Below, one piece after another: positions 39,681 to 50,681 of a stretch of 64,000 bases of DNA (its first letter is position 1; each line of letters starts with the position of its first letter). Location of the stretch: NCBI GenBank assembly GCA_029204225.1, contig CM055107.1, positions 22,634,178 through 22,698,177 of the forward strand. The letters run 5' to 3'. Made by a program: the position numbers and the translations under genes. The DNA comes from Diphasiastrum complanatum (Eukaryota > Streptophyta > Lycopodiopsida > Lycopodiales > Lycopodiaceae). The notes below the pieces were generated by a model. It did no database searches and was not told the DNA's origin. It was given only the letters and a program-made list of their open reading frames with translations.

Positions 39681-40319
39681 CAACTCAAGCAAGCTAGAAC
39701 AAGGAGGCAACCACCACACCTATGTTGAAGAGAACCAAAGTTGAAGAATAACCACAAGCTACGACAAAGCTCATATCAAAGTGAAGCTCAAAAGGAGATG
39801 GATTCCATAATGGAGAGTGAGGAGTAAATGGATTCATGTGATGGGGCACATGAGACCTAGCAAGGTCAAGATCCCAAGGCTCACATTCACAGAGGAAGAA
39901 GAGGAGATGGAGCTCCTAGTTCTCTCAATTGCAAATGAGCCAAAAGATTCCAAAAGTGATGTCTCTTGCCTACTTATAGACAAGTCTCCTAACTTAACTA
40001 ACATAACTATCTTGAAGGATAGTTAGCCCTTTTTAAAGTATTATTTAGCCTACATTGGGCCCTTAGTGGCCTATTATCCTTATTAATTACTTTGAAGGGC
40101 CTAAAGATAAAATCGCCTTGTTCTTGAGGCTAATAGCTCCTTTTGGGCCTACAAAGCTTACAATGGATATTTTAAGGCATTGATAAACACTGATGTACTA
40201 GAAGTACATGGACACTCCCCCTACTTAAACATTTTTTTCCTCAAAAATGAAGACATCCGCTTAATAGCTCTAGTAATACAGTTAAGCAGTATCAATTGAG
40301 AATGTCATTCCCAACAGCT

Positions 40320-40724
40320 TCATGGCAATAGTCGTGGCCACTTTTGAATAAACGAGCTGTTGACCCAAGAATTGTCTTCATCAGGAAGGTTCTTCCAATG
40401 AATTAGATATTCTTTGATTAGCTTTCCATTCTGCAATACCTTGTCTCGATAGCCAACAATTTTGGCTAGTTCTATAACCATATTACCCTCATGATCCAAC
40501 AATGGTGGAGTAGCAGTTGCAGTTGAGTGTTCTTTCAAACTCCTCTTTAGAAGAGATACATGGAACACACGATGCATACGGGTCGTTGATGGTAGATCCA
40601 GTTCGTAATTCAACTCTCCAATCTTCTTCACAATCTTGAAGGGTCCATAAAATCTCGGAGCCAACTTTTCACTTTGAGTTTTTTTCAGCTTAGTGTATCT
40701 ATAAGGCTGTAACCTTAAATACAA
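40320..40724 (-). pseudogene. Ty3 integrase C-terminus with chromodomain
   Basis: The frame includes LAPRFYGPFKIVKKIGELNY and FHVSLLKRSL from the integrase C-terminal domain, then a chromodomain-like end, EYLIHWKNLPDEDNSWV. This end directs chromoviruses to particular chromatin. It marks the element as a Ty3 chromovirus. The stop at 40320 is about 95 bp from the purine tract. Confidence 0.9.
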
Positions 40725-40744
40725 AAAATGCCCTTCAACAAAAT

Positions 40745-41979
40745 CTATCGCTTCATTCGTATCTCTGCTGCTGTAATATAATCTCGATTGGCTCTCAAAA
40801 TATCATTCATGTGCTGAACTTGGTCCACAACGACTGGAACTACAACCTCTGACAAATCTGCACTAATGGGTTGTAATGGTTCATGGCCATATAATGCAAA
40901 GAAAAGTGTCAAACCAATTGACACATGTGGAGTGCTATTATAACAAAATTCAGCAAGGTACAACCAATCGACCCACTTTGTGTGGTGATCCAAAACAAAA
41001 TGTCACAAATAACACTCCAACCACTGGTTGACCCTTTCCGTTTGCCTATCAGTTTCTAGATGCAATGATGTACTTAAGCACAATTTAGTGCCCAACTTGT
41101 CCATTAGGACCTTCCAAAAAGTGGAAATAAAACTGCCATCTCTATCACTCACTATCTCCTTTGATAGACCATGTAACTTGAAGACATTTTTCAAGAATAT
41201 TTGTGCTACTTGGGATGCACTATCAGTAGTTTTATAAGGTAGGAAATGTGCATATTTTGTAAGTCGATCCACCACCACATAGATACCATCATATCCCCCA
41301 GTCGTCGTTGGCAAGGAAGGTATAAAATCCATACTAATACTTTTCCAACGTTGTGTAGGAATAGATAATGGATGCAATAAACCTAGTTGCTTGACATGTT
41401 CCACCTTATTCACTTGACAAGGAACACATTCCTGCACATATGTGGATATAACTTTCTTCATACCAGCCCATTTGAATAGCTTTCGAATGGTTTGATATGT
41501 CTTCAAAATTCCACTATGTCCAGCACTTGGAGATGAGTGTAGCTCATATAATACTTGCGGAATGAACTTAGATTTAAGAGCAAGCACAACTCTAGAATTG
41601 TCATACAACAATATTTGTCCTTGCTTCTTATATCGAGGATAAATAACTGAATTAGAGTCTTGCAATTCCTCCAAATCTCCTTTAAATTTGGATCCTCCAT
41701 ATATTTTGCTTGAATGTCTCTTATCCAATCTGCACTTAATGTAGATATTGCAGAAATTGTGCCGAATTTCAAGTTTGACCACAACATTCTATGCTCCTAT
41801 GTTAAAGGATGATCCAAAATTTCCTTTTGATATTCCACCAAGTATGCCTCGTATTCCTCTGTAGATTCCAAAGATGCATTCATCTGTAAAGACCATATTC
41901 TTGATAGCGCATTTGCAACTACATTGTCCTTTCTTTTAAGATATTCAATGTTAAAATCATAAGATTGAACCTGCGACAA
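40745..41979 (-). pseudogene. Ty3 RNase H end and integrase
   Basis: 41979-41797 ends RNase H with FNIEYLKRKDNVVANALSRI. 41782-41003 contains the HHCC zinc-binding region (ELHSSPSAGHSGILKTYQTI, CVPCQ) and the rve core WKSISMDFIPSLP with the first Asp, VVDRLTKYAHFLPY and IVSDRDGSFIS with the second Asp. The expected Glu segment reads SLHLETDRQTERVNQWL. Integrase continues at 40993-40745 (WVDWLYLAEFCYNST) after a frame break. Confidence 0.9.
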
Positions 41980-42009
41980 CCATCTCTTCTGCTTATCTTT
42001 TAATTGTTT

Positions 42010-42929
42010 CTAGCTCAAGAAATATTTCAAACTATGATGGTCACTTTTAATCAAGAATTTAGAACCATATAAATAGTGTCTCCATTTCTTGAAGGCATGC
42101 ACAATTGCCAACATCTCCTTATCACGAGTAGGATATGACGCCTCCTTGTCAGTGAGTTTCCTACTTTCATAGGCAATGACTCCATCTGATTGACTCAAAA
42201 TAGCTCCCAATCTTGTACCACTGGCATCCACGGTAACCATGAAAGGTAAGTTAAAATTGGGTTGCACTAGTAAATGAGTCGTTATCAACGATACCTTAAG
42301 AGCTTCGAAAGCCATCTGAGTTCCCTCATTCCACTCATACTTATCCTTCCTCAGAAGATGGGTAAGTGGTGCTGCAACCTTTGAAAAGTCCTGAATGAAT
42401 CTTCGATAATAGGATGCTAACCCCAGAAATCCTCTCAATTCTCTGACGTTGTTAGGTGATTTCCAATTCTTGATTGCCTCAATATTCTTTTCGTCCACCT
42501 TGATTCCCTGTGCCCCAAGTATTCTACCTCATCTTGAGCGAATTCACATTTGGTTATCTTTGCAAACAACTTGTATTTTCGAAGAATACTTAAAACTTTA
42601 TCCAAATGTTTTGCATGCTCTTCCATGTTCCTGCTACATATCAGGATGTCGTCAAAGAATACCAACACAAACAAATAAAGGTAAGGTTCAAAAATTAGAT
42701 TCATAAGAGCTTGAAAAGTGGCAGGAGCATTAGTTAATCCGAAAGGCATAACTTTGAATTCATAATGTCCCTTGTCAGTTTGGAAAGCTGTTTTATGCTG
42801 ATCCTCTTCTTTGACCTTAATCTGATGGTATCCTGAACGTAGATCTAATTTTGAAAAGACGCTGGCTCCCTTTAAAGCATCCAACAAACCATCCACCCTA
42901 GGAACTGGATATCTGTTTTTGATGGTCAC
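42010..42929 (-). pseudogene. Ty3 reverse transcriptase and RNase H
   Basis: 42929-42435 carries the RT palm with [35 protein letters not shown] and catalytic FFDD in [14 protein letters not shown] frameshift near 42490 leads to 42498-42010, with [20 protein letters not shown] (connection), MVTVDASGTRLGAILSQSDG (RNase H Asp), EMLAIVHAFKKWRHYLYG and IKSDHHSLKYF. These are hallmark Ty3 features. Confidence 0.9.
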
Positions 42930-43019
42930 TTTGTTAAGAACACAGTATCAATTAATTTTGGACTTTCTCAAAATCCATTTTAAAAAATGGACAAGAAAAT
43001 TTCAAGATGTTAATTAATC

Positions 43020-43910
43020 ATCTGTGACCTCTGCAGTCCCTAATACGGTTCCTTTGTGGTCCTCTGTGACCTCTGCGGTCCTCTACGAACTCTGCGACCT
43101 CTATGACCTCTGCGGTCCTCTGGGACCTCTGCGGTCATCTACGATCATCACGGTCCTCTGCGGTCGTTTGTGACCTCTACAGTCATCTACGGTCATCTAC
43201 GACCTCTATGGTCTCTGCGGTCCGTCTGTGGTCCTCTGCGGTCCTCCCGCCGTGGTAGGAGGTTCTGAGTTCTCTGCGGTCCTTCTACGGTCATCTACGG
43301 TCCTCTACGATCATCTGTGACCTCTGCGACCTTTGTGTCCTCTACGGTCCTCTGCGACCTCTACGGTCATCTGCCACCTCTGTGGTCCTCCCGCCGCGGT
43401 GGGACGTTCTAAATTCTCTACGGTCCCATCTGCGACCTCTGCGGTCATTTGCGACCTCTGCGGTCATCTGTGACCTCTATGGTCCTCTGTGACCTCTGCG
43501 GTCTCTACGGTCCTCTACGGTCCCTAATGCTGTTCCTCTGTGGTCCTCTACGGTCCTCCCACAGCGACGAGAGGTTCTGAGTTCTCTGCGGTCCCTCTAC
43601 GGTCCTCCTATGGTCATCTGCGGTCCTCTACAACCTCTACGGTCATCTGTGACCTTTGCGGTCATCTACGACCTCTGCGGTCTCTGCAGTCCCTAATGCA
43701 GTTTCTCTGTGGTCCTCTGCGGTCCTCCCGCCGTGGCGGGAGGTTCTGAGTTCTCTACAGTTCCTCTGTGGTCCTCCTGCGGTCCTCTACGACCTCTCGG
43801 TCATCTACGGTCCTCTGCGATCCTTTGCGACCTCTGCGGTCATCTACGGTCATCTGCGACCTCTGTGGTCTCTGCGATCCTCTGCGGTCCTCTCTGCATT
43901 TTGACGCAGA
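43020..43910. repeat. GC-rich minisatellite of CTCTGCGGTC units with hairpin-bearing super-units
   Basis: Dozens of 9-15-bp variants of ACCTCTGCGGTCATCT form the array. Four super-units, roughly 140-180 bp apart, each contain a CCTCCCGCC...GGAGG inverted repeat followed by TTCT(G/A)A(G/A)TTCTCT, at about 43244, 43387, 43552 and 43724. The copy at 43724-43743 is a near-perfect hairpin. A fifth hairpin-like copy lies outside the array at about 44322. Frames through the array are artefacts. Confidence 0.9.
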
Positions 43911-43939
43911 TTGATGACATGGACGAAGCTCGACGATAG

Positions 43940-43951
43940 TATATATAAAAA
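43940..43951 (+). promoter_or_regulatory. TATA box downstream of the minisatellite
   Basis: TATATATAAAAAG lies 30 bp after the array. A GGTCGCTCA repeat follows at 43998 and 44034. This looks like a core promoter, possibly of an LTR, but no coding sequence follows within the next 500 bp. Confidence 0.35.
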
Positions 43952-44209
43952 GGTTCTTTCGAGAGACACTCAAGTCTTTCAAAGTCAGGTCTCTATGGTC
44001 GCTCACATTCCAAGTGAGAAGTAAGCTCAATTTGGTCGCTCATACTCAATTACTAAAGTAAGTTACTTTTAGATATAATCTAGATCATGTCTGTTAGATT
44101 ACATATATACTTTTATGTGAAATGTATTCGAAATAATCAATTCAAACGGACATTTATATAAGATGCATGTATTTACAAAATATTGTAATGTAACTTTAAA
44201 ATAAAATTT

Positions 44210-44282
<73 letters not shown>

Positions 44283-44371
44283 CTAAAGACATATATATTT
44301 AAAAATGTATTTCAAAATCTCCCGCCTCGGTGAGAGGTTCTAAAATGCTTTTCTAATTACAAATGTATATA

Positions 44372-44407
<36 letters not shown>

Positions 44408-44607
44408 ATACAATTATATATCTTTTCTTACAATACAATTATATATATGTGGTATATATATACTTAAAAAAAAAAGTGGTTTTAGGGCAGCTCACACTGG
44501 CCGTGAGCTTGCCCGGACCCAGTTGCCACGCCTTTCCTATGTCACGTCCATTTATTGTCACGCTGCCAGTGAACATCGCGGATAAGCTTCCTCTGAATTG
44601 GCGAATT
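43952..44607. other. AT-rich sequence with CA/TA microsatellites
   Basis: (CA)n then (TA)n at about 44213-44282, and (AT)n at about 44379-44405. A detached copy of the minisatellite hairpin (CTCCCGCCTCGGTGAGAGG) lies at about 44322. No gene. Confidence 0.7.
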
Positions 44608-44712
44608 GGCTTGTGTTGGATTTGGTTGCAGCATATTGGAAGCAGAGGCTTGTGTTGGATTTGGTTGCAGCATATTGGAAGCAGAGGCTTGTGTTGGATT
44701 TGGTTGCAGCAG
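44608..44712. repeat. 39-bp tandem repeat, 2.7 copies
   Basis: Units start at 44608, 44647 and 44686 and are essentially identical, beginning GGCTTGTGTTGGATTTGGTT. The period is a multiple of three, so both strands stay open, but no gene is supported. Confidence 0.92.
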
Positions 44713-45210
44713 TGTCGCAGGCATTAAGATTACAGGTGCTAAGACAATGTAGCCGCAGAGACTGAAACGCGAACTACCGACGTCTCAAACCACAGAATCA
44801 CAATCAGGAAAACATTTTGAATAAGTCTATCATTGTGTTCTATTGCATGTTCTCATTATGAAACTGAGTGGAGGCAGACTCTAGACGTATAGGAGAATAA
44901 ATATGTGCAACTGAGTGAAGAACTCTTTACCAAGCGGAGACACAACAATATCTGACCTCCAATATATTCCGAATTGAGTCAAATAGTCTCAAAATTTAAG
45001 TCTCGCATCCCCGTGGTTTCAGTGGATGACACCGAAACAGTTGAGCAACGTGAACGCCAGCAGGAAATTGAGAAGATTAACACGTTTTAGCGCAAAAGAG
45101 TTCATCGACATATAGTCCATGGTGGTGCAGAAGAGGTATCCAGCTACAACTTAGGATTTAATGTTAGTTCCTGCTTGATAATATATGTTTCAAACTTTTC
45201 ACTAAAGGTC
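44713..45210. other. Sequence downstream of the F-box gene
   Basis: No gene recognised. A short plus-strand stretch near 45015-45090 reads VSVDDTETVEQRERQQEIEK before a stop and could be a lost exon, with no family match. The 3' untranslated region of the minus-strand F-box gene is expected here. Confidence 0.4.
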
Positions 45211-46770
45211 TTAGTCTTTAGAAAGAGGAAGGAAATCCGTTGTTGATGCCCAACGATCGTACAAAACATGTTCAGGGCAACGATTCTCTATAATCTTCTT
45301 TGATGAGCGCAGATCCGTAAACTGATATGTCCTGTAGGATTTTCGCAGTATGCTGTCATCCACGCCCAGCCAACCCAGCCTTTCCTGCAGCAGAGGAAGA
45401 CTGAGCGCACATGCATTTCTCAGAGCAGCGTGCCTAGAAGACTGAGAATTGTTCTGCATGCATGGAGAAGGCACGAAGATGGATGAGCTCTGGTCGTCCT
45501 CTTTGGAGGCGATATGGAATGTAGATCGTTTTCCCTCTTCTTTGTTTGAGTGATTGGATGCAGCTTTAGGTTCACGTGGTCGGACACTAGGTTCAGGGTA
45601 TGACGGTGATGCTCAACGATGAATGTCATAAAATAGATGCCACGTTTGTATGAATCTCATAAAATAGATGCTACGTTTGTATCCCGCGTTTCAAAAGTCC
45701 TGTACGCTTGCGACATCCGGACCACAGCGTAGAGAAAGAGCTTGAAGCCTCAGGATTGGCACAAACTATCTGCAAGCCTACGAGGTTGTTCTTGTACACG
45801 TCAATTAGATAGTTTAAACATCTCTATATTGAATTTCCCCTGTTTCACATTTTCGGACACCTCACGTGAGCATTTCCACCGTTTCACATGACACAACGGA
45901 GATCATGCAAATAGTATAGGAGGCTTTAGGAGCATAGTGACGTTATCTTAATCAGTGGCTCTTACGTATATTGCACAATGCAAATCCTGCCTTGACAAAT
46001 TTTAGAACAAACTGCAAAGCAGAGGAAGGAGATCGTATGTGTGTTGTGATCACTTACAGTCATGGATAGCAAGCAGAGATCTGTGAATTTTAGTTGGCTA
46101 AAAATGACCCTTAAGATGTCTGAAGGGAGCAGCCCAAAATAACCCATAGCAACATCTCTAGCAAGTAGTTTTTCAATTACAGCTCCTGGTAGTTCTACTT
46201 CTCTCTTCTCCTCAACAATCTGAAATGCCATTGGATTTTTCACCCCCTCCACGACTGAGGCAAGCCGTGCTCTGGCCCTTCTTCGAGACCTTGCCTGATT
46301 CTTTTTCCCATTTTTAGTCTGTACTCTTTTTTTCATACTATGATTGTGAACTGGAAGTTCTAAATCATCTCTGCAATTCTCACTAGGTGTGCCTAGAGTA
46401 TCCAAATTCGGAGCTTTGTATTCATGATAAGCGTAAAAGTTACGTACATATCTGCCAGAAGCTGCAACAGAATTAAGCAATGTGTTCTCCGGCCAAGTAT
46501 CAATCACTGATTCTATAACCTGACTTTCATCAACCTTTGGCATGTCTGCATCGTTTAAGTTCTGATTAGCTTGGCTCTTTCCCTCACGATCATCTGATGA
46601 CAGCCATACAGTACTGTCTGTGTTGCAAATCGACTGGAATTTTGAAGTATATTCTGGTTCTCAGTTACAATAGAGCTTTTCCTGATTTTTGAAGCATGCT
46701 TTCTACGCACTTGCTGCCAGCCTACAGTATCCTGTGGACTCTGATAAACTTGAGCACTCGCTCTACTTTA
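45211..46770 (-). CDS. Probable F-box protein gene (partial model, possible frameshift)
   Basis: The main exon (about 46655-46058) runs through an acidic region, a basic nuclear-localisation-like run (MKKRVQTKNGKKNQARSRRR) and an F-box-like segment, LLPSDILRVIFSQLKFTDL. It ends at a strong GTAAGT donor (46052-46057). A phase-matched exon at 45453-45211, after a GCATGCAG acceptor, gives a C-terminus with CALSLPLLQERLGWLGVDDS and ENRCPEHVLYD. The intron is 604 bp. Upstream, 46762-46665 is coding-like (QSPQDTVGWQQVRRKHASK) but one base out of frame with the main exon, next to a TGA at about 46661. F-box proteins join substrates to SCF ubiquitin ligases through SKP1. The first in-frame ATG is at 46543, and the true start is uncertain. 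It may be a real gene or a recent pseudogene. Confidence 0.5.
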
Positions 46771-46789
46771 CGAAGGCAAGATAAATATA

Positions 46790-47127
46790 TTTGATTAAGC
46801 ATACTTCTGCATACGATGTTCTCTGCCAGTGATTTTGAACGAGAACTTGCAAAATAAAGCAAGTTTGTGAATCATAAGACGAAAGAGCTTTCTAATGTAA
46901 ATTTCAGAATGAAAATAGGATGTGATGTTTGATGATACTCAAATTTTGCATTGCTCATCCGTCTTAAACCAGAATTCATAGAAAAATCGTGTGGAAAGAA
47001 TTCTTATGTGTGCTCTTAACAACATCTTATGTCTAAGTCTTGGGATATATAAGTTGCCTTTACGAGGAGCTGAAGGATTTGCGAGGTTTTTAATGTTCAT
47101 TCTTGAGGTGCACCAAGATCTAATTTT
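46790..47127. other. Intergenic sequence upstream of the F-box gene
   Basis: No gene supported. A minus frame at 46939-47340 spans into the tandem repeat and has no family match. Confidence 0.4.
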
Positions 47128-47532
47128 GTAGGAAATTATGAGGTCACCACTACCCTGTTTGGTAGAATTTGCCCAAATTTCACCTCCTTTTATCTTTTTA
47201 GTATATATAGATCTTTCCACCACTACCACTTTACATTCAAAATATGGCAAGATTCCAAACGGAGCCACAAGGATTACCCGTAAACAAGACAGAAATCTAT
47301 GGAGCTTTATATTGAGAATACAAAGCCTTGATAAGTCCATGCTATAGAAAAAGCTTGCTTGGAAGTTCTAGGCTCAAACTAATTTTAAACATTAAGCTTT
47401 TAACCTTTTGCACAAACTTTCAATGTCAAGTTTGAAATAGCCCCAATTGCTAGACTTCAAATGAAAAAAGCCAACCAAGTAGTAATGATGGTGAACCTTG
47501 GGATGGTACTTTTTTAAACTAAAATTTTAAAA

Positions 47533-47586
<54 letters not shown>

Positions 47587-47643
47587 GGGCTAAGGAACTT
47601 TGAATAATGAGGTTAGCACTGCCCTTTTTGGTAGAATTTGCCC

Positions 47644-47705
<62 letters not shown>

Positions 47706-47805
47706 GCTAAGGAACTTAAAATAATGAGGTCACCACTAGTCTTTTTGGTAGAATTTGCCCAAATTTCACCTGCTTTTTAGCATATTTTTCTTCCACCAGT
47801 GGCAC
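47128..47805. repeat. Imperfect tandem duplication and GA arrays left of the hAT element
   Basis: The phrase GGTAGAATTTGCCCAAATT recurs at about 47158, 47626 and 47745. GA arrays lie at 47537-47583 and 47649-47702. The stretch from about 47195 to 47545 is repeated with a few percent difference at about 55085-55400, on the other side of the hAT insertion. The pre-insertion locus was therefore a direct duplication of about 600 bp. Confidence 0.85.
47798..47805. repeat. 8-bp target site duplication (left), AGTGGCAC
   Basis: Identical to 55071-55078. Eight base pairs is the standard length for hAT transposons. Confidence 0.93.
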
Positions 47806-47819
47806 CAAGGTTGCATCGA

Positions 47820-47905
47820 ATTGCGGTTCGAACCTCCTTTTACGGTTCGAACCATTGAATCGTTCGGACCCGGTTCGAACCGTTCGAATCATTCGAACCG
47901 TCTGG
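47820..47905. promoter_or_regulatory. Left subterminal palindrome cluster (GGTTCGAACC)
   Basis: Copies of GGTTCGAACC or one-mismatch variants recur every 15-20 bp. The right end of the element (54983-55060) has the same motif. Paired occurrence only at the two ends suggests transposase binding sites. Confidence 0.65.
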
Positions 47906-47937
47906 CCCTAAAATGATTCCAGAATCCAGATTTTGCC

Positions 47938-47943
<6 letters not shown>

Positions 47944-48020
<77 letters not shown>

Positions 48021-48091
48021 TGCGCTAAGGAGTCAGCACTCTGTGTGCACTGTGCATTTTCCATTTAGATTGTGTGTGTATGTGCTCAGTG

Positions 48092-48190
<99 letters not shown>

Positions 48191-48641
48191 TGGTGTGATT
48201 TTGTGTGTATGTGTGTGTGTGAGTGATTGTGTGATATTGTGTGTGTGTGCACTGTGTGTGTGTCCACTGTCTTTTGATGTGTACAGTGTGTGTGAGTGAA
48301 TCAGTGAGTGTGTGTGTGTGATATTATGATATTGTGTGTGTGTGTGTGTGTGTGTGAGTTTTGAGATGTGTGCACACTGCACTGTGAGTTTGTGTGAGGC
48401 TTGAGCACTGAGATTGTGTGTGTGTGTGGGCAGTGGGCATTGTGAGTCTTGAGATGGGTGTGGGACCTGGGTAGCTACTTAGTTAGAACTTAGAAGTTAG
48501 GAGTTAGTGACTAGTCTGAGTTAGTAGTTACTAGTTAGTACTAAGTAGTTACTAGTAACTAGATAGTAGATACTACTAACTAGAGTCTAGTTAGAACTTA
48601 GAACTTAGAAGTTAGAACTTAGAGAGATCTGTAGACTGTCA

Positions 48642-48705
<64 letters not shown>
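47944..48705. repeat. GA and GT microsatellite-rich leader of the hAT element
   Basis: (GA)n at 47944-48014, 48113-48187 and 48646-48703, with GT-rich tracts at 48090-48112 and 48205-48460. A patchwork of AGTTAG/ACTAGT words lies at 48480-48620. No coding sequence. The last GA array ends 20 bp before the transposase ATG. Confidence 0.95.
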
Positions 48706-50681
48706 GAGAGAGAGAGAGGACCACCATGTCGAGGGATAGGGATCCCTTGTGGGATCACGTCACCATCGTTGCGACCTATGGCACATCGGGCACGAAGAGA
48801 TGGACTTGCAGATACTGTCACCAATCTTACACTGGAGGGCCCACACGCATCAGGGCACGGGCACATTTGTTACGTTTGAGGGGGTACGAGATTGCCGGTT
48901 GCATGCATGCTCCTGACACGCTACTCACTCCTGTCGCATCGGAGGAGGTTGGCCCTTCGAGGATGGGGCCCAGACCGAGAGGCAAACATTCAACTCTAAG
49001 ACTCTTACACTTCAAAGTTCAAAATTCAAACATTGATCAAGTTTTAAGTTTTAACTTTTAGCTCACATGATACATCAAATTTGAAGTTTCAATTTCATTG
49101 ATCATCTAATTTCTAAATTGTATTGTAATTTCAAATTTGTCTTTTTTGGCAGATTGAGATGCAGTCACGGCGACACAGCCAGAGGCCACCACATCACACC
49201 CCCCAGTTGCCATCTGCTCACCCCTCGCTTCCCATGGCCCAGAGGGCAGAGCTGCAAATGAGGCAGGCCTAGTACCCGGCCTGACCCGTCTTCTGGTGCA
49301 GGATCTTCGACACCACCTCCAGCCATGACCATACCGGCACCACATCATCCACCTAAGAGAGGGAGAGGTAGACGGGGCCGCACTACACAGATGTGGAGTA
49401 GGGAGTACTATGTGTCTAGCTTCCCAAAGCCATGGCAGAGGCAGAGGTTGTCGTTCGACAGTTGTTCTACGCCTGCGATCTGCCATTTCATTTGGCTAGG
49501 ACCCCGGCATGGAGGAGGGCGATGAGTGCGGTGAGTGCGATTGGGCAGGTGTGGCAGGGGCCATCTTGCAAGCACCTGAGGACGAAGGGGCTTCTTGATG
49601 AGCGGGCTTCTGTTGACCAGAAGCTAGAGCCTCTCAGGAAGGCATGGGCCCAGTACGTACTACTTGCTTTTAACTTTATCTACTCTAAACTTTAAAGTTT
49701 AAAGACTTTATGATGATTGTTAAAACTTAAATTGCAGGCAAATTGTAAATTACTTGTTAATTGCAATTTGTAGGCTGTAGCTAGCTATTTATGTTTAATC
49801 ATGAATATTCAAATGATCATTTATCATTGGAATCTGCCATGAAATTTGAATTGTATTAGATTACATGTAATTACTAATTTGTAAATGTCAATGTTGAATG
49901 TTCATTGTTCAATGGCGATTTCGGATTGATTAACAGTGGAATCTAGATTATGGTTCACTAAAGTCTAAGCAGTTGCCACTGAGCACTTGAGTCTTGAATT
50001 CGGAATTCCAAACTCATGCACATTGCACATTGCATGGTATGGTTGTGCAGGTGGTCACAGATAATGCGTCAAACTGCGTCTCCATGGGTAGGCTCGTTAA
50101 TGAGACCTACCCCCACATCTTTTGGACACCTTGTGCTGCACACTGCCTGGACTTGTTGGTCGAGGATGTGGCCAAGATTCCATGGATTGAAGAGGTGGTG
50201 CGTACTGCATGGTTCTTGGCGAGATTTGTCACCAAGAAGCCTAGGGTCCTAGCCGTGTTCAGGAGACAGTCCACCTTGGATGTCTTGAGACTGCCCCTAC
50301 CAGGTATGCAAGTTGCAACTCAAATTTGATTCTTGAATGTGCTTCTGTAGACTGTTGGAACTTGGTAAGTATTTACTATTTACTGTTTAGTTAAGAGTGG
50401 TAAATATTTCATGCAATGATGCACATTGCATGTGCCATGTATTGTCTTGACTCTTGACTCTTGTCAGAAGTTAGAACTTAGAATTTGTCACTTGTGCAAT
50501 GTGCCCTATGCAGGTTTGCAATTATGTTTCTGGTCCTGGAACGACTACTGAAAGTTCATCATGGCTTGAGGCAAATGGTTGTGGCTGTTGACTGGGCACA
50601 GTGGGGACTATCACAGGAGCCCAAGAGTAAGAGATTCGAGCGGACCATTATGCATTCACCATTTTGGGATGAGGCCTCTAG

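Larger units (their letters stand above)
40215..42950 (-). mobile_element. Truncated Ty3/Gypsy chromovirus (RT to chromodomain)
   Basis: Minus-strand order is RT, RNase H, integrase, chromodomain, as in Ty3. After the chromodomain stop, a purine tract (AAGTAGGGGGAG, 40215-40226) is followed by TGTCCATG, the likely start of the 3' LTR running left from 40214. The other LTR limit was not found. The right end stops at the very beginning of RT (about 42950), and a GC-rich minisatellite starts about 70 bp later. Protease, gag and the 5' LTR are lost. Confidence 0.88.

Noticed and set aside
43540-43939. Overlapping plus and minus ORFs in the GC minisatellite
   Set aside because: They are artefacts of repeat units with few stop codons.
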